Made by a program: the position numbers and the translations under genes | The notes under the pieces: generated by a model | What the model was told of the DNA's origin: nothing | The model's database searches: none | What the model saw: only the letters and a program-made list of their open reading frames with translations | In this document: piece after piece, positions 37,540 to 46,530 of the stretch | Layout of the letters: every line of letters begins with the position of its first letter | Position numbering within the stretch: position 1 is the stretch's first letter | Source of the DNA: Microvirga sp. 3-52 | GTDB taxonomy: Bacteria > Pseudomonadota > Alphaproteobacteria > Rhizobiales > Beijerinckiaceae | Length of the DNA: 61,175 nt | Direction: 5' to 3' | NCBI RefSeq assembly: GCF_018383585.1 | Contig: NZ_JAHAMK010000029.1 | Location: forward strand, 1 to 61,175

Positions 37540-38046
37540 ATGCCCCTCTATTTCGCCTATGGGTCCAACATGGACCAGGCCGCCATGCTCCAGCGCTGCC
37601 CGGCTTCGAAGCCGGTCGGCATCGGGCGGCTCATGCGGCACCGCTTCATCATTTTCGACGAAGGCTATGCCTCCGTGGTGCGGGATCCGCAACGCGCGGT
37701 CTGGGGAATGGTTTGGGATCTGGCCCTAGCCGACGTGCTCGCCCTCGACCGTTACGAGAGCCTCTCGACGGGTCTCTACACCAAGGTGGTCCAGCCTGTC
37801 GTGACCGAGAAGGGACCGCGCCGGGCCGTCGTCTATATCGGACGCAGCACCAGGCCGGGCACGCCGCTGCCGGGGTACATGGAGGGAGTGGTGGAAGCGG
37901 CCCGGCATGCGGGCCTGCCGGAGGACTACATCCGAAGATTGGGCGTGTGGCTGCCCAAGACGCAGGCCTCAGTCCCGGTTCAGCAGAGCCCCGCGGTTCG
38001 TCCGCTCTGGAAGGCCCCTTCGGGAACCGTCCGCCGGAGCCGCTGA
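37540..38046 (+). CDS. Gamma-glutamylcyclotransferase-like protein
   Basis: The 168-aa protein has the GGCT/AIG2 fold signature YFAYGSNMDQAAMLQRCP at the N-terminus and VWGMVWDLALADVLALDRYE, where the Glu of DRYES is the expected catalytic acid. Family members release 5-oxoproline from gamma-glutamyl peptides, though many bacterial homologues are uncharacterised. The last 30 residues are Ser/Pro/Arg-rich and lie outside the domain. The start at ATG 37540 matches the family. Confidence 0.85.
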   Translation: MPLYFAYGSNMDQAAMLQRCPASKPVGIGRLMRHRFIIFDEGYASVVRDPQRAVWGMVWDLALADVLALDRYESLSTGLYTKVVQPVVTEKGPRRAVVYIGRSTRPGTPLPGYMEGVVEAARHAGLPEDYIRRLGVWLPKTQASVPVQQSPAVRPLWKAPSGTVRRSR

Positions 38047-38082
38047 CCCGAGGGAAGGGTCCTTGCATGGAAGTGAGGATCG

Positions 38083-38190
38083 ATGAGATTTTCGGGGAAG
38101 CTGGACCCTGAGAAGGGAGAGCGCATTATCCGGATGCTGGATAAGGATTATGCCGGGCTCCGCACCGATGCCCGCCATGCACAGTGGTAA
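38083..38190 (+). CDS. Possible small protein (35 aa)
   Basis: ATG 38083, preceded by GTGAGGATCG, opens a frame ending at TAA 38188-38190: MRFSGKLDPEKGERIIRMLD then KDYAGLRTDARHAQW. It is charged and probably helical, with no signal or membrane segment. It lies between the GGCT-like gene and the acylphosphatase gene, whose ATG follows the stop by 6 bp. That close spacing and the ribosome binding site make it plausible, but there is no known family. Confidence 0.4.
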   Translation: MRFSGKLDPEKGERIIRMLDKDYAGLRTDARHAQW

Positions 38191-38196
38191 GTCAGG

Positions 38197-38490
38197 ATGG
38201 ACGAGAACCGAACTTCACACGTTGTCATCCATGGACTCGTCCAGGGCGTGAGCTTTCGCGCCTGGACGCAGCATCAGGCTGAATTGCACGGCCTCAGGGG
38301 CTGGGTGCGCAATCGGCGCGACGGGACGGTCGAGGCGGTGTTCTCAGGTCCCGGAAACCTGGTCGACGTGATGTTGAAGGCCTGCCGTGAGGGACCCGCC
38401 GGCTCGCGGGTGGAGAAGATGGAAATCCTGGCTCGCGGCGAGCCCGACTTCAATGCTTCGGGCCGCTTTGAGATTCGGGGAACGGCTTAG
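38197..38490 (+). CDS. Acylphosphatase
   Basis: Acylphosphatase hydrolyses carboxyl-phosphate bonds such as acetyl phosphate or 1,3-bisphosphoglycerate. The 97-aa product has the motif HGLVQGVSFRAWTQHQA with the phosphate-binding Arg21, and GLRGWVRNRRDGTVEAVF with the catalytic Asn39. Length is normal. Its stop overlaps the end of the convergent rhodanese gene by 4 bp. A 35-codon frame precedes it closely. Confidence 0.92.
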   Translation: MDENRTSHVVIHGLVQGVSFRAWTQHQAELHGLRGWVRNRRDGTVEAVFSGPGNLVDVMLKACREGPAGSRVEKMEILARGEPDFNASGRFEIRGTA

Positions 38491-38897
38491 CTCTTCGGCC
38501 GCTCTACGATCTCGACGGGACCGCCGGCATTCTTCCAGGCGGTAAATCCGCCCTCCACATGGGCGACGGGCTTCAACCCCATGTCCTGTGCCGTCGCAGT
38601 CGAAAGGGCAGAGCGCCATCCGGCGCCGCAGAAGAACACGAAGGTCTTGTCCTGGGCGAAGACCGACTTGTGATAGGGGCTTTCCGGATCGATCCAGAAC
38701 TCCAGCATGCCCCGCGGGCAATGCACGGCCCCTGGCACGCGCCCCTCCCGTTCGAGCTCCCGCGGGTCGCGCAGGTCCACGAACACCACATCCTCGCGGC
38801 CATGCAGGGCCAAGGCTTCGGCGATGGGCAGCGTCCGGATCTTAGCATTTGCCTCGTCGAGCAATGTCTTGTAGCCGCGTCCGATGGTTTGAGGCAT
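38487..38897 (-). CDS. Rhodanese-domain sulfurtransferase-like protein
   Basis: This single rhodanese domain of 136 aa begins MPQTIGRGYKTLLDEANAKI. It has DVVFVDLRDPRELEREGRVP and GAVHCPRGMLEFWID (CH2A-like region), and the active-site loop FFCGAGWRSAL with Cys90 followed by a GxGWR loop. It is cytoplasmic, without signal peptide. The loop length suits sulfur transfer, although the acceptor is unknown. The gene is convergent with acylphosphatase and divergent from a membrane protein gene at 38972. Confidence 0.9.
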   Translation of the reverse strand: MPQTIGRGYKTLLDEANAKIRTLPIAEALALHGREDVVFVDLRDPRELEREGRVPGAVHCPRGMLEFWIDPESPYHKSVFAQDKTFVFFCGAGWRSALSTATAQDMGLKPVAHVEGGFTAWKNAGGPVEIVERPKS

Positions 38898-38971
38898 GAC
38901 GGGTTATTCTTCCCCTATGAGGTCTTCCACAAACTGGGCAAGATAGCGACAGAGTCAACCGGAGGCGACGG

Positions 38972-39664
38972 GTGCCGGGTTTCACCAATCTCGATTATGC
39001 GGCGCTGGCTTTCTTCCTCGTCGCCTGGTTCGGCTATCACGCCGCGGTCGAACTCACGCCTGCCGGGCAGAAAAGCCTGAACAAGGTGATGAATCAGTAC
39101 CGCTATCGCTGGATGGAGCAGATGGTGGTGCGCGAGAACCGGATCGTCGACACCACGATCATGGCCTCCCTCATGAACGGCACCGCGTTCTTCGCCTCGA
39201 CCTCGCTCATCGCCATCGGCGGCGTGTTGGCCCTTCTGCAATCCACCGACTCGGTGCTTCCGGTCTTCGCCGATCTGCCCTTCGGCGAGCCCCCGACCCG
39301 GCTGGCCTGGGATGTGAAGGTGGTAGGGCTCGCGGTGATCTTCGTCTATGCCTTCTTCAAGTTCGCTTGGTCCTACCGGCTGTTCAACTACATGGCGATC
39401 ATCGTCGGGGCAGTGCCCGTGCTGAAGGAGAGCAGCCGCGAGGAGGCGCTGGCCGTCGCCCGTCAGGCAGCGGCGATGAATGCGGTGGCCGGCAAGCATT
39501 TCAACCGGGGACAGCGGGCATTCTTCTTCTCGCTTGCCTATCTCGGCTGGTTCGTGAGCGCCTATCTCTTTATCGGGGCGACAGCCGGGGTTCTGCTCGT
39601 CATGTGGCGGCGCCAGTTCCTGTCGGATGCCCACGATGCAGCCCTGAGGCAAACCGATGTCTAA
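38972..39664 (+). CDS. DUF599-type membrane protein
   Basis: The 230-aa protein begins with GTG 38972, 6 bp after GGAGGCGAC. Four or five hydrophobic helices are visible, with the DUF599 features LDYAALAFFLVAWFGYHAAV at the N-terminus, RENRIVDTTIMASLMNGTAF in the first loop, and KFAWSYRLFNYMAIIVGAVP in the middle. The function of the family is not known to me. Its 3' end overlaps the next small gene by 8 bp, suggesting co-translation. Confidence 0.85.
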   Translation: MPGFTNLDYAALAFFLVAWFGYHAAVELTPAGQKSLNKVMNQYRYRWMEQMVVRENRIVDTTIMASLMNGTAFFASTSLIAIGGVLALLQSTDSVLPVFADLPFGEPPTRLAWDVKVVGLAVIFVYAFFKFAWSYRLFNYMAIIVGAVPVLKESSREEALAVARQAAAMNAVAGKHFNRGQRAFFFSLAYLGWFVSAYLFIGATAGVLLVMWRRQFLSDAHDAALRQTDV

Positions 39665-39935
39665 GAGCGCGACGCCCGAGGAACTGGAGGCCGCCATGCT
39701 GTCTCTTCTCGAAGAACGTGGCCCAGGCAAGACCATCGGTCCGGCCGACGTGGCTCAGGCCATCGGCGGCAACCAGCCGGACGGATGGGGGCCCTTGATG
39801 CAGCCGGTCCGGAAAGTGGCCGTGCGCCTCATGAAGGAAGGACGCATCGTCGTCCTGCGCAAGGGCCGTCCGGTCGATCCCGACGATTTCCGGGGGACCT
39901 ATCGGTTGGCACTGCCGCCCGAAGCGGAGGACTGA
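39657..39935 (+). CDS. DUF3253-type small protein
   Basis: This is a 92-aa soluble protein with a winged-helix-like pattern: ATPEELEAAMLSLLEERGPG, then TIGPADVAQAIGGNQPDGWG, and VRKVAVRLMKEGRIVVLRKG with RPVDPDDFRGTYRLAL at the end. This matches DUF3253, whose role is unknown though the fold suggests nucleic-acid binding. It overlaps the DUF599 gene by 8 bp at its start, and the last 37 bp overlap the 3' end of the convergent YdcF gene. Confidence 0.85.
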   Translation: MSKSATPEELEAAMLSLLEERGPGKTIGPADVAQAIGGNQPDGWGPLMQPVRKVAVRLMKEGRIVVLRKGRPVDPDDFRGTYRLALPPEAED

Positions 39936-40729
39936 GGACCGGGGAAGAGCCGCGACGTGCGGCCCGTCGCGTAATAGCCGATCAGGCCCGCCCATTCCTT
40001 CGCGCCCAGATCGAGCCGCCGCAAGCCGTCCGAGATGAAGGCGAAGGGGCGGTGATTGTTGCCCCCGCCGCCGGTGCGGAAATCCACCGGATAGGGCGTC
40101 ACCGGAAAATCGGCGTTCTCGAACACGCCGACGGCCCGCGGCATGTGCCAGGCGGATGTCACGAGAAGCCAGCGCTCGCCTTCCTGCGGTTGCGCGAGTT
40201 CCCGAGAGAAAACCGCATTCTCGGATGTGGTGCGCGAGCGGTCCTCCACCAGGATGCGGGTTTGATCGATGCCGACGCTCTTGAAGTAGGCCGCGATGAT
40301 GGGAGCCTCGGCGGCGCCGTCACCGAAGACCGTGCCGCCTCCGCCGGAAATCAGGATGCGGGCTTTCGGGTAGCGGTGGGCGAGCTCAATCGTGTCGAGC
40401 ACGCGCTCCGCCGATTCATTGGAGACGATCATGCCGCGGGAGGCCGAATCCGCGGCCTCCACGGACCCGCCGAGAAGGATGATTCCGTCCGCCGGCTTAC
40501 CATCGTCGCGGAAGGGCGGAAACCGCTCTTCCAGCGGAAGCAGGATGTAGCTGGCGATCGGAAGAAGGCCGAGTGCGATCGTCGCCAGCGTGAAGACGAG
40601 GCTCACCCCGATGCCGAAGGATCTCAGCCGCTTGAAGAGAGCAAGGATCAGCCCCAGCAGAATGAGGCTCATCAGGAGATTGGATGGCGTGGCGAAGAAC
40701 CACGCGACTTTCGAGAGGTAGTAGAACAC
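39899..40729 (-). CDS. YdcF/ElyC-family DUF218 membrane protein
   Basis: The 276-aa protein has two N-terminal hydrophobic helices (about 15-33 and 38-62) and a DUF218 domain with GIILLGGSVEAADSASRG, ILISGGGGTVF, EDRSRTTSENAVFSRELAQ and LLVTSAWHMPRAVGVFENA. E. coli ElyC, of the same family, affects peptidoglycan and enterobacterial common antigen synthesis; that role is not implied here. The 3' end overlaps the opposite-strand DUF3253 gene by 37 bp. A family-1 palindrome follows its start region. Confidence 0.88.
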   Translation of the reverse strand: MFYYLSKVAWFFATPSNLLMSLILLGLILALFKRLRSFGIGVSLVFTLATIALGLLPIASYILLPLEERFPPFRDDGKPADGIILLGGSVEAADSASRGMIVSNESAERVLDTIELAHRYPKARILISGGGGTVFGDGAAEAPIIAAYFKSVGIDQTRILVEDRSRTTSENAVFSRELAQPQEGERWLLVTSAWHMPRAVGVFENADFPVTPYPVDFRTGGGGNNHRPFAFISDGLRRLDLGAKEWAGLIGYYATGRTSRLFPGPQSSASGGSANR

Positions 40730-40794
40730 ATGCCTGTCCTTGCTTTGGATGCCTCAAACCTACCCCGAGAGGCTGGCTGGACATTCATCTTCCG

Positions 40795-40884
40795 CGTCAT
40801 CACCTGCCTTGTGCCGGTGATCCCGATGCGAGAGGCGCGGCGCTTCACAGAATCGGGATGGCCGGCACAAGGCCGGCCATGACG
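40795..40884. repeat. CCGG bipartite palindrome (family 1)
   Basis: The 90-bp element begins CGTCATCACCTGCCTTGTGC and ends GGCCGGCCATGACG. The left hairpin has one mismatch (CACCTGCC against GCCGGTG), and the right hairpin GATGGCCGGCACAAGGCCGGCCAT is perfect. It lies in the spacer between the divergent YdcF gene and the RraA-like gene. Confidence 0.85.
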
Positions 40885-40923
40885 TCCAAGGTTCGTAAGG
40901 GTTCTTCGCGAAGCGCGGCAGGC

Positions 40924-41628
40924 TTATGATCTGTTCAACTCGGCCTCGTAGCGGGCCTTGGTCTCCGCATTGGGCGGATACAGGCCGGGGAGGGGAACGC
41001 CCTTTTCGACCTCGCGCATGACCCAGAGCTCGTAATGCTCCTGCGCGACGGCTGCCTTGGCGACCTCTTCCACCATGGCGGCGGGAATCACCACGACGCC
41101 GTCGCGATCGGCCACGATCACGTCATCCGGGAAGATGGCGACGCCGCCGCAGCCGATGGGCTCCTGCCATCCGACGAAGGTCAGGCCCGCCACCGAGGGC
41201 GGAGCGGCGACGCCCGCGCACCAGACCGGCAGGTTCGTGCCCTCGACGCCGACCGCATCGCGCACCGCGCCGTCCGTGATCAGCGCGGCCACGCCACGCT
41301 TCTTCATGCGGGCGGTGAGAATGTCGCCGAAGATGCCGGCATCGGTTACGCCCATGGAATCGACCACCGCGATGCAGCCCTCCGGCATGTCCTCGATGGC
41401 CGCGCGGGTCGAGGTGGGGGAGGCCCAGGATTCCGGCGTCGCCAGATCCTCGCGGGCGGGCACGAAGCGCAGGGTGAAGGCACGGCCGACCATCTTCTCC
41501 GTGGCATTGAAGGCCGGCATCGGTCCCTTCATCCAGCAGCGGCGGACGCCCTTCTTCAAAAGCACGGTGGTGATCGTAGCGGTGGAAGCGGCGCGCAGGG
41601 CATCGGCGATGGTCTTGTCGAGGGTCAT
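40924..41628 (-). CDS. RraA-like / HMG aldolase-family protein
   Basis: The 234-aa product belongs to the RraA/demethylmenaquinone methyltransferase-like superfamily, which includes RNase E regulators and class II 4-hydroxy-4-methyl-2-oxoglutarate aldolases. Visible are STATITTVLLKKGVRR, GRAFTLRFVPARED, GDILTARMKKRGVAALITDG with the DGAVRD metal-site loop, and PDDVIVADRDGVVVIPAA. Aldolase or regulatory function cannot be told apart by reading. It is a single gene on the minus strand with a GST gene 95 bp upstream of its start. Confidence 0.85.
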   Translation of the reverse strand: MTLDKTIADALRAASTATITTVLLKKGVRRCWMKGPMPAFNATEKMVGRAFTLRFVPAREDLATPESWASPTSTRAAIEDMPEGCIAVVDSMGVTDAGIFGDILTARMKKRGVAALITDGAVRDAVGVEGTNLPVWCAGVAAPPSVAGLTFVGWQEPIGCGGVAIFPDDVIVADRDGVVVIPAAMVEEVAKAAVAQEHYELWVMREVEKGVPLPGLYPPNAETKARYEAELNRS

Positions 41629-41723
41629 GGCTGTTTCCTGATAATGCGATGGGCTTTCATAGCGGGCCGCGTCTGGGAGCGCTACCGCAGCGGGAACCTT
41701 TCGACCGCGATCCTGTCTGCCTG

Positions 41724-42377
41724 TCAGTCGCGATCAGGCGCGCCGAGCGGAAAGAACGGGCGGTAGGGGCGGGCCTCGTCGACCGCACGGGCAAAGGCCG
41801 GACGGGCGAGGAGCCTGCGGCGATAATCCCGGACGCGCTGGAATGCCTCGTCGATGGGATGAGCCCAGTCCGCATAGAACAGCGATGGAGCAGCCGCGCA
41901 ATCGGCGAGGCTGAACGTCCCGCCGGTGGCCCATTCGCGCCCCGCGAGCGTCCGGTCGAGCCAGCCATAGGCCCGGTCGAGCATCGCCCGCGCCTCGGCG
42001 ACGCCGTAAGAATCGCGATCCCCCTCCGAGCGGATACGATCGGCGACGATCTTCTGCATCGGCGTCATGACGTAATTGTCGAAGAAGCGATCCATCAGCC
42101 GGACATCGAGAGCTTCCCTTAGGTCTTCGGAGATCAGCCGTACGGGGCCGGGATGGTGGAGGCCGAGATGCTCAATGATGATCGTGGCCTCCATGACGGT
42201 GCGGCCATCGTCCACGAGCACGGGGAAACGCTTGATGGGCCATAGCGCCTCGAGCTCGGCACCGCTCTGCTCATCGCCGAGGACCCGGTACTCGAACGGC
42301 GTGTCGTTCTCGTAAAGCGCGGTCAGGACTTTCTGGCAGTAGGACGAGAAGGGATGGGCATAGAGCTTGAGTGTCAT
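41724..42377 (-). CDS. Glutathione S-transferase family protein
   Basis: From the ATG complementary to 42375-42377 the product is 217 aa (MTLKLYAHPFSSYCQKVLTA). The thioredoxin-like half (1-78) has the SSYCQK active-site region, IKRFPVLVDDG with the cis-Pro, and VMEATIIIEHLGLHHPG. The helical C-terminal half has ATGGTFSLADCAAAPSLFYA, the N-capping box. It conjugates or reduces via glutathione; the subclass is unclear. An upstream extension in the same frame lacks similarity. Confidence 0.88.
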   Translation of the reverse strand: MTLKLYAHPFSSYCQKVLTALYENDTPFEYRVLGDEQSGAELEALWPIKRFPVLVDDGRTVMEATIIIEHLGLHHPGPVRLISEDLREALDVRLMDRFFDNYVMTPMQKIVADRIRSEGDRDSYGVAEARAMLDRAYGWLDRTLAGREWATGGTFSLADCAAAPSLFYADWAHPIDEAFQRVRDYRRRLLARPAFARAVDEARPYRPFFPLGAPDRD

Positions 42378-42498
42378 CGGGGCCCCCGCGGCTTTCAACG
42401 AATTCCTCACTGTAGCCGGATCTGCCCGAATGAAAATCGCGACCGTTGAGGCACGGAGGGGCGGCCGGGAGCAATCCCCGGCCGCTTCCTATCGGACT

Positions 42499-43671
42499 TC
42501 ACGCCGTCTTGGCGAACAGCTCGCGGCCGATCAGCATGCGGCGGATCTCGCTCGTTCCCGCGCCGATCTCGTAGAGCTTGGCATCGCGCAGCAGGCGGCC
42601 CGTCGGGTAGTCGTTGATGTAGCCGTTGCCGCCGAGCAGCTGGATCGCGTCGAGGGCCATCCTGGTGGCGTTCTCGGCGGCATAGAGGATGGCGCCGGCG
42701 GCGTCCTCGCGGGTCGTCTCGCCGCGGTCGCACGCCTTGGCGACCGCGTAGACATAGGCCTTTGCCGCATTCATGGTCACGTACATGTCGGCGACCTTGC
42801 CCTGCACGAGCTGGAACTCGCCGATGGCCTGTCCGAACTGCTTGCGCTCGTGGATGTAAGGCAGCACCACGTCCATGCAGGCCTGCATGATGCCCGTGGA
42901 GCCGGCCGCCAGCACGGCGCGCTCGTAGTCGAGGCCGGACATGAGGACGTTCACGCCGCGGCCGACCTGACCGAGCACGTTCTCCTCCGGCACCTCGCAA
43001 TCCTCGAACACCAGTTCGCAGGTGTCCGAGCCGCGCATGCCGAGCTTGTCGAGCTTCTGGTGGGTGGAGAAGCCCTTGAAGTCTTTCTCGATCAGGAAGG
43101 CCGTCATGCCGCGCGGTCCCGCCTCCGGGTCGGTCTTGGCGTAGACGACCAGGGTGTCGGCGGTGGGCCCGTTGGTGATCCACATCTTGTTTCCGTTGAG
43201 CACGTAGCGGTCGCCGCGCTTCTCGGCGCGGGTGCGCATGGAGACCACATCGGAGCCGGAGCCCGGCTCGGACATGGCGAGCGCCCCGAGATGCTCGCCG
43301 GAGATCAGCTTCGGCAGGTAGCGGCGCTTCTGATCCTCGCTGCCGTTGCGGCGGATCTGGTTGACGCAGAGGTTCGAATGGGCCCCGTAGGAGAGGCCGA
43401 CCGAGGCCGAGGCCCGGGAGATCTCCTCCATGGCGATCACATGCTCGAGATAGCCGAGGCCCGCTCCGCCATACTCCTCCTCGACCGTGATGCCATGCAG
43501 GCCGAGCTCACCCATCTGGGGCCACAGGTCGCGCGGGAAAAGGTTGGAGCGGTCGATCTCCTCCGCCCGCGGGGCGATCTTCTCCTGTGAGAAGTCGCGC
43601 ACGGTTTCACGGATCGCGTCGGCGGTCTCGCCGAGATCGAAATTGAAGCCCTTGGCGGCGTTCGGCAGCAT
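42499..43671 (-). CDS. ivd: Isovaleryl-CoA dehydrogenase
   Basis: This FAD enzyme of leucine breakdown oxidises isovaleryl-CoA to 3-methylcrotonyl-CoA. The start opposite 43669-43671 ([20 protein letters not shown]) follows GGAGGAACAG, giving 390 aa. Family motifs are [55 protein letters not shown] and the C-terminal [20 protein letters not shown] with [23 protein letters not shown] places the IVD-type catalytic Glu. The next enzyme, MCC beta, lies at 48302 on the other strand. Confidence 0.92.
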   Translation of the reverse strand: MLPNAAKGFNFDLGETADAIRETVRDFSQEKIAPRAEEIDRSNLFPRDLWPQMGELGLHGITVEEEYGGAGLGYLEHVIAMEEISRASASVGLSYGAHSNLCVNQIRRNGSEDQKRRYLPKLISGEHLGALAMSEPGSGSDVVSMRTRAEKRGDRYVLNGNKMWITNGPTADTLVVYAKTDPEAGPRGMTAFLIEKDFKGFSTHQKLDKLGMRGSDTCELVFEDCEVPEENVLGQVGRGVNVLMSGLDYERAVLAAGSTGIMQACMDVVLPYIHERKQFGQAIGEFQLVQGKVADMYVTMNAAKAYVYAVAKACDRGETTREDAAGAILYAAENATRMALDAIQLLGGNGYINDYPTGRLLRDAKLYEIGAGTSEIRRMLIGRELFAKTA

Positions 43672-43757
43672 CTGTTCCTCCCAATTCCATTCATCGACCC
43701 GGAAAGAGTACGCGATGGATGACTTTTTCTCGCCGATCATTTTGGTCAGCATTGCTG

Positions 43758-43770
43758 CCCTTATCAAGGG
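43758..43770. promoter_or_regulatory. Inverted repeat upstream of ivd
   Basis: CCCTT (43758-43762) and AAGGG (43766-43770) are exact inverted copies around ATC, about 90 bp upstream of the ivd start. It may be an operator for a leucine-catabolism regulator, but no regulator gene is nearby and short palindromes of this size occur by chance. Confidence 0.2.
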
Positions 43771-43894
43771 TCGATCGCTTGAAAAGGGGAGGTGGGGCTG
43801 TCTCCGGGGCCGGCAATTGGTCGTAGATGGGAATGAAGAAATGGCTCCCTCACCGGGAGTGAGGAAGCCTGAATTCGTCGTTCTGCCAGATAGA

Positions 43895-44794
43895 TTATTC
43901 CGCGATGCTCGCCGTCTGCACCGCGTCCATGTTGCGGCAGACGCCCTGCTGGCTCAGGCGGCTGTGGTCGCGGGGGTCGCAGGCGCTCTGGACGAACATG
44001 CGCCACTGGTTTTCCGTGCCGTAGAAGGTGTTGCGGTCCACGTCGCCCTTCACGCCGGGCACGCGGCCCGTGGTCGTGAACTGCCAGAAGGTCCAGCGGC
44101 GGTCGTTGTAGCGCACGTGAGGCTCGGCGGCCGTGCTGCGGATCCAGTAGGGGTAATCGTTGTACTCGCCTTCCAGGATTTCCTTATGGAAGGTGATGTC
44201 GGTGTAGATGATCGGCCGCTTGCCCGTATGGGCTTCCATCTCGCGCAGCATCACGTCGATCATGGCGAGAGCCTGCTCGCGCGGAACCTTTTTCGGGCAG
44301 TTCACCGACTGTCCGTTCCATTCCACGTCGAGAACCGGCGGGAGAGCGTCCGGGTCCTGCGGCACGTTCCGCTTGAACCAAGCCGCCTGCTCGTGCGCCG
44401 GACGGCACCAGTACACGAAGTGATAGGCGCCGCGCGGGACGCCGGCCTTCTTGGCCTCCCACCAGTTCTCGTGAAACTTGCTGTCGATGTGGTCGCCGCC
44501 CTCGGTCGCCTTGATGAAGGCGAACTTCGTGCCGGCCTGGCGCAGGGAAGCCCAGTCGACGTCGCCCTGCCACTTGGAGATGTCGACGCCATGGATCGGC
44601 AGCCGGTGGGCCGTCGCGACGCCCTCGTGCGGCCGGGCATCGCCCTTGGTCGGGTAGCGGCTCGACGAGGGGGCGATGGCGCAGGAGCCAAGTCCGAGCG
44701 CGATTGCAGCGAGCGCGCTGAACCGAGCGGCCCGAACGAACGTCGTCAGACCGGAAAGCTTGGAGCGGCTGGAGGAGCGGCGGCGAGTCTTCAT
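43895..44794 (-). CDS. Glycoside hydrolase family 25 lysozyme-like lipoprotein
   Basis: The 299-aa protein starts [21 protein letters not shown] hydrophobic stretch is followed by LGLGSC, a lipobox-like signal, so it may be an envelope lipoprotein. The GH25 domain (about 70-270) shows [40 protein letters not shown], the catalytic [10 protein letters not shown] (Asp and Glu) and [13 protein letters not shown]. It should cut the glycan strand of peptidoglycan. A tail ending in VQTASIAE is outside the domain. Neighbours are ivd downstream and mgtE upstream on the same strand. Confidence 0.9.
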   Translation of the reverse strand: MKTRRRSSSRSKLSGLTTFVRAARFSALAAIALGLGSCAIAPSSSRYPTKGDARPHEGVATAHRLPIHGVDISKWQGDVDWASLRQAGTKFAFIKATEGGDHIDSKFHENWWEAKKAGVPRGAYHFVYWCRPAHEQAAWFKRNVPQDPDALPPVLDVEWNGQSVNCPKKVPREQALAMIDVMLREMEAHTGKRPIIYTDITFHKEILEGEYNDYPYWIRSTAAEPHVRYNDRRWTFWQFTTTGRVPGVKGDVDRNTFYGTENQWRMFVQSACDPRDHSRLSQQGVCRNMDAVQTASIAE

Positions 44795-44884
44795 CGGTTC
44801 AACTGTATTGTACGCAGAACTGGATCGCATCAGAGATGCCCGAAGAGCGTTAACAGGCCCTTACGAGCACGGCGCGAAACAAGC

Positions 44885-46309
44885 TTACAGATTAAACCAC
44901 GCGGTTGCGATACCCAAAAAGGCGAAGAAGCCGACGATATCCGTGATGCTGGTGACGAACGGGCCGGACGATACGGCAGGGTCGACGCCGAACCGGTTGA
45001 GCGTCAGGGGTACGAAGATCCCCCCGAGCGCTGCAAAGACCAGGACCGTGACGAGGGCAAGGCCGATCACGAAGCCGAGCTGCGGGGACTGGAACCACAG
45101 ACCGGCCACCGTTCCCAGGATGACAGCGAAGACCAGTCCGTTGAGCAGGCCGACCGCCGCCTCGCGGCGGATGATGCGCCAGGCATTGGCGCGGCCGAGC
45201 TCGCGGGTGGCAAGCGCTCGGACGGCCACCGTCATGGTCTGGGTGCCGGCGTTGCCGCCCATGGAGGCGACGATGGGCATCAGGATGGCGAGCGCCACCA
45301 TCCGTTCCAGGGAATCCGAGAAAAGCCGGATGACGCTCGCGGCCAGAAAGGCGGTGCACATGTTGGCGAAGAGCCAGGGGAAGCGGCTTCTCTGGATGTA
45401 GAGGATCGTATCCGAGAGCTCTTCGTCCGATTTCACGCCGCCGAGCTGCTTGATGTCCGCGTCTGCCTCTTCTTCGAGCACGTCCACGATGTCGTCGACG
45501 AGGATCACGCCGACGAGGCGGCCTGCGTCGTCCACCACGGCGGAGGAGACGAGGTTGTAGCGCTCAAACAGGCGCGCCACCTCCTCCTGATGCTCGGTCG
45601 CCTCCACCCGGTCGGGCTCGTCGTCCATGATCTCTTGGATCGTGACCGGACGTTTCGAGCGCAGGAGCCGGTCCAGGGCGACAGCTCCGAGCAGATGGCC
45701 TGCCGGATCGATCACGAAGATTTCGTAGAAGGTTTCCGGCAGATCCGCCGTCTCGCGCATGAAGTCGATGGTCTGCCCCACCGTCCAGAACGGAGGCACG
45801 GCGATGAACTCGGACTGCATGCGCCGTCCGGCGCTGTCCTCGGGGTAGTCGAGGGAGCGCTGGAGCGCGACGCGCTCGATCGCCGGAAGCTGATCGAGAA
45901 CCTCCGCCTGCTCTTCCTCGCGCATGCTCTCGAGGATGGTGACGGCGTCGTCGGAATCGAGCTCGCGCACGCCTTCGGCGACGGTCGCGGTCTCGAGCTC
46001 CTCGAGGATCTCCTCGCGAACCGCTTCGTCCACCTCGGTCAGCGCGGCGAAGTCGAAGGATGCGCCGAGGAGTTCGATGAGGCGAGGGCGCTGATCCGGC
46101 TCGAGGGCTTCGAGAAGATCGCCCAGTTCAGATTCGTGGAAGTCTTCGACGAGCTTCTGCAGGCGCTCGACTTCCGAGGCCTCGATGGCATCGGCGGCAG
46201 CGGCGAGGAATTCCGGATTGAGCTCGCCTTCCTCATCCCTGAAGGCCAGGGATTCGGGTTCAGGCCCATCGGGCTTCGGAAGCGGCGTCTTGTCTTCGAC
46301 TTCCAGCAT
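44885..46309 (-). CDS. mgtE: Magnesium transporter MgtE
   Basis: The 474-aa Mg2+ channel starts opposite 46307-46309 (MLEVEDKTPLPKPDGPEPES). Domains are a superhelical N-domain (about 45-150, with LEALEPDQRPRLIELLG), paired CBS domains (about 155-275; DPAGHLLGAVALDRLLRS and DDAGRLVGVILVDDIVD) and five transmembrane helices (285-474). The latter include the pore-helix MPIVASMGGNAGTQTMTVAV, where the GGNAGTQ motif and its acidic partners build the Mg2+ path. No Mg2+ riboswitch was recognised upstream. Confidence 0.94.
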   Translation of the reverse strand: MLEVEDKTPLPKPDGPEPESLAFRDEEGELNPEFLAAAADAIEASEVERLQKLVEDFHESELGDLLEALEPDQRPRLIELLGASFDFAALTEVDEAVREEILEELETATVAEGVRELDSDDAVTILESMREEEQAEVLDQLPAIERVALQRSLDYPEDSAGRRMQSEFIAVPPFWTVGQTIDFMRETADLPETFYEIFVIDPAGHLLGAVALDRLLRSKRPVTIQEIMDDEPDRVEATEHQEEVARLFERYNLVSSAVVDDAGRLVGVILVDDIVDVLEEEADADIKQLGGVKSDEELSDTILYIQRSRFPWLFANMCTAFLAASVIRLFSDSLERMVALAILMPIVASMGGNAGTQTMTVAVRALATRELGRANAWRIIRREAAVGLLNGLVFAVILGTVAGLWFQSPQLGFVIGLALVTVLVFAALGGIFVPLTLNRFGVDPAVSSGPFVTSITDIVGFFAFLGIATAWFNL

Positions 46310-46476
46310 CAGCCGTCCTCTGAAGGTGGGTTGCCGCCTTTTAGGAGGGTGCGCCGGCTCGCGCAATGCGCCCAAAAGACTTTCTGGGAGAATCGGTTGG
46401 TGGCTGTTTCTGCCACATCGATGAAGGAGCCCGGGAAAGCGATTCAGGTCGCCTGCGCCGGGCAGATCTGGCCAAC

Positions 46477-46503
46477 AAAAAAGGCCCCGGAAAGGGGCCT
46501 TTT
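46477..46503 (-). terminator. Terminator downstream of tRNA-Leu (bidirectional)
   Basis: AAAAGGCCCC (46479-46488) and GGGGCCTTTT (46494-46503) form a perfect 10-bp stem with a 5-nt loop, flanked by an A-run on the left, which reads as a T-run on the minus strand. It lies just beyond the 3' end of tRNA-Leu and would stop its transcription. Confidence 0.8.
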
Positions 46504-46530
46504 CGTCTTCGGCACGGGAGTGCCGAAAGT

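Noticed and set aside
46471..46503. A CRISPR-like or inverted-repeat insertion end near tRNA-Leu
   Set aside because: The structure is a single perfect terminator hairpin. There are no repeated spacers, integrase gene or duplicated tRNA end.
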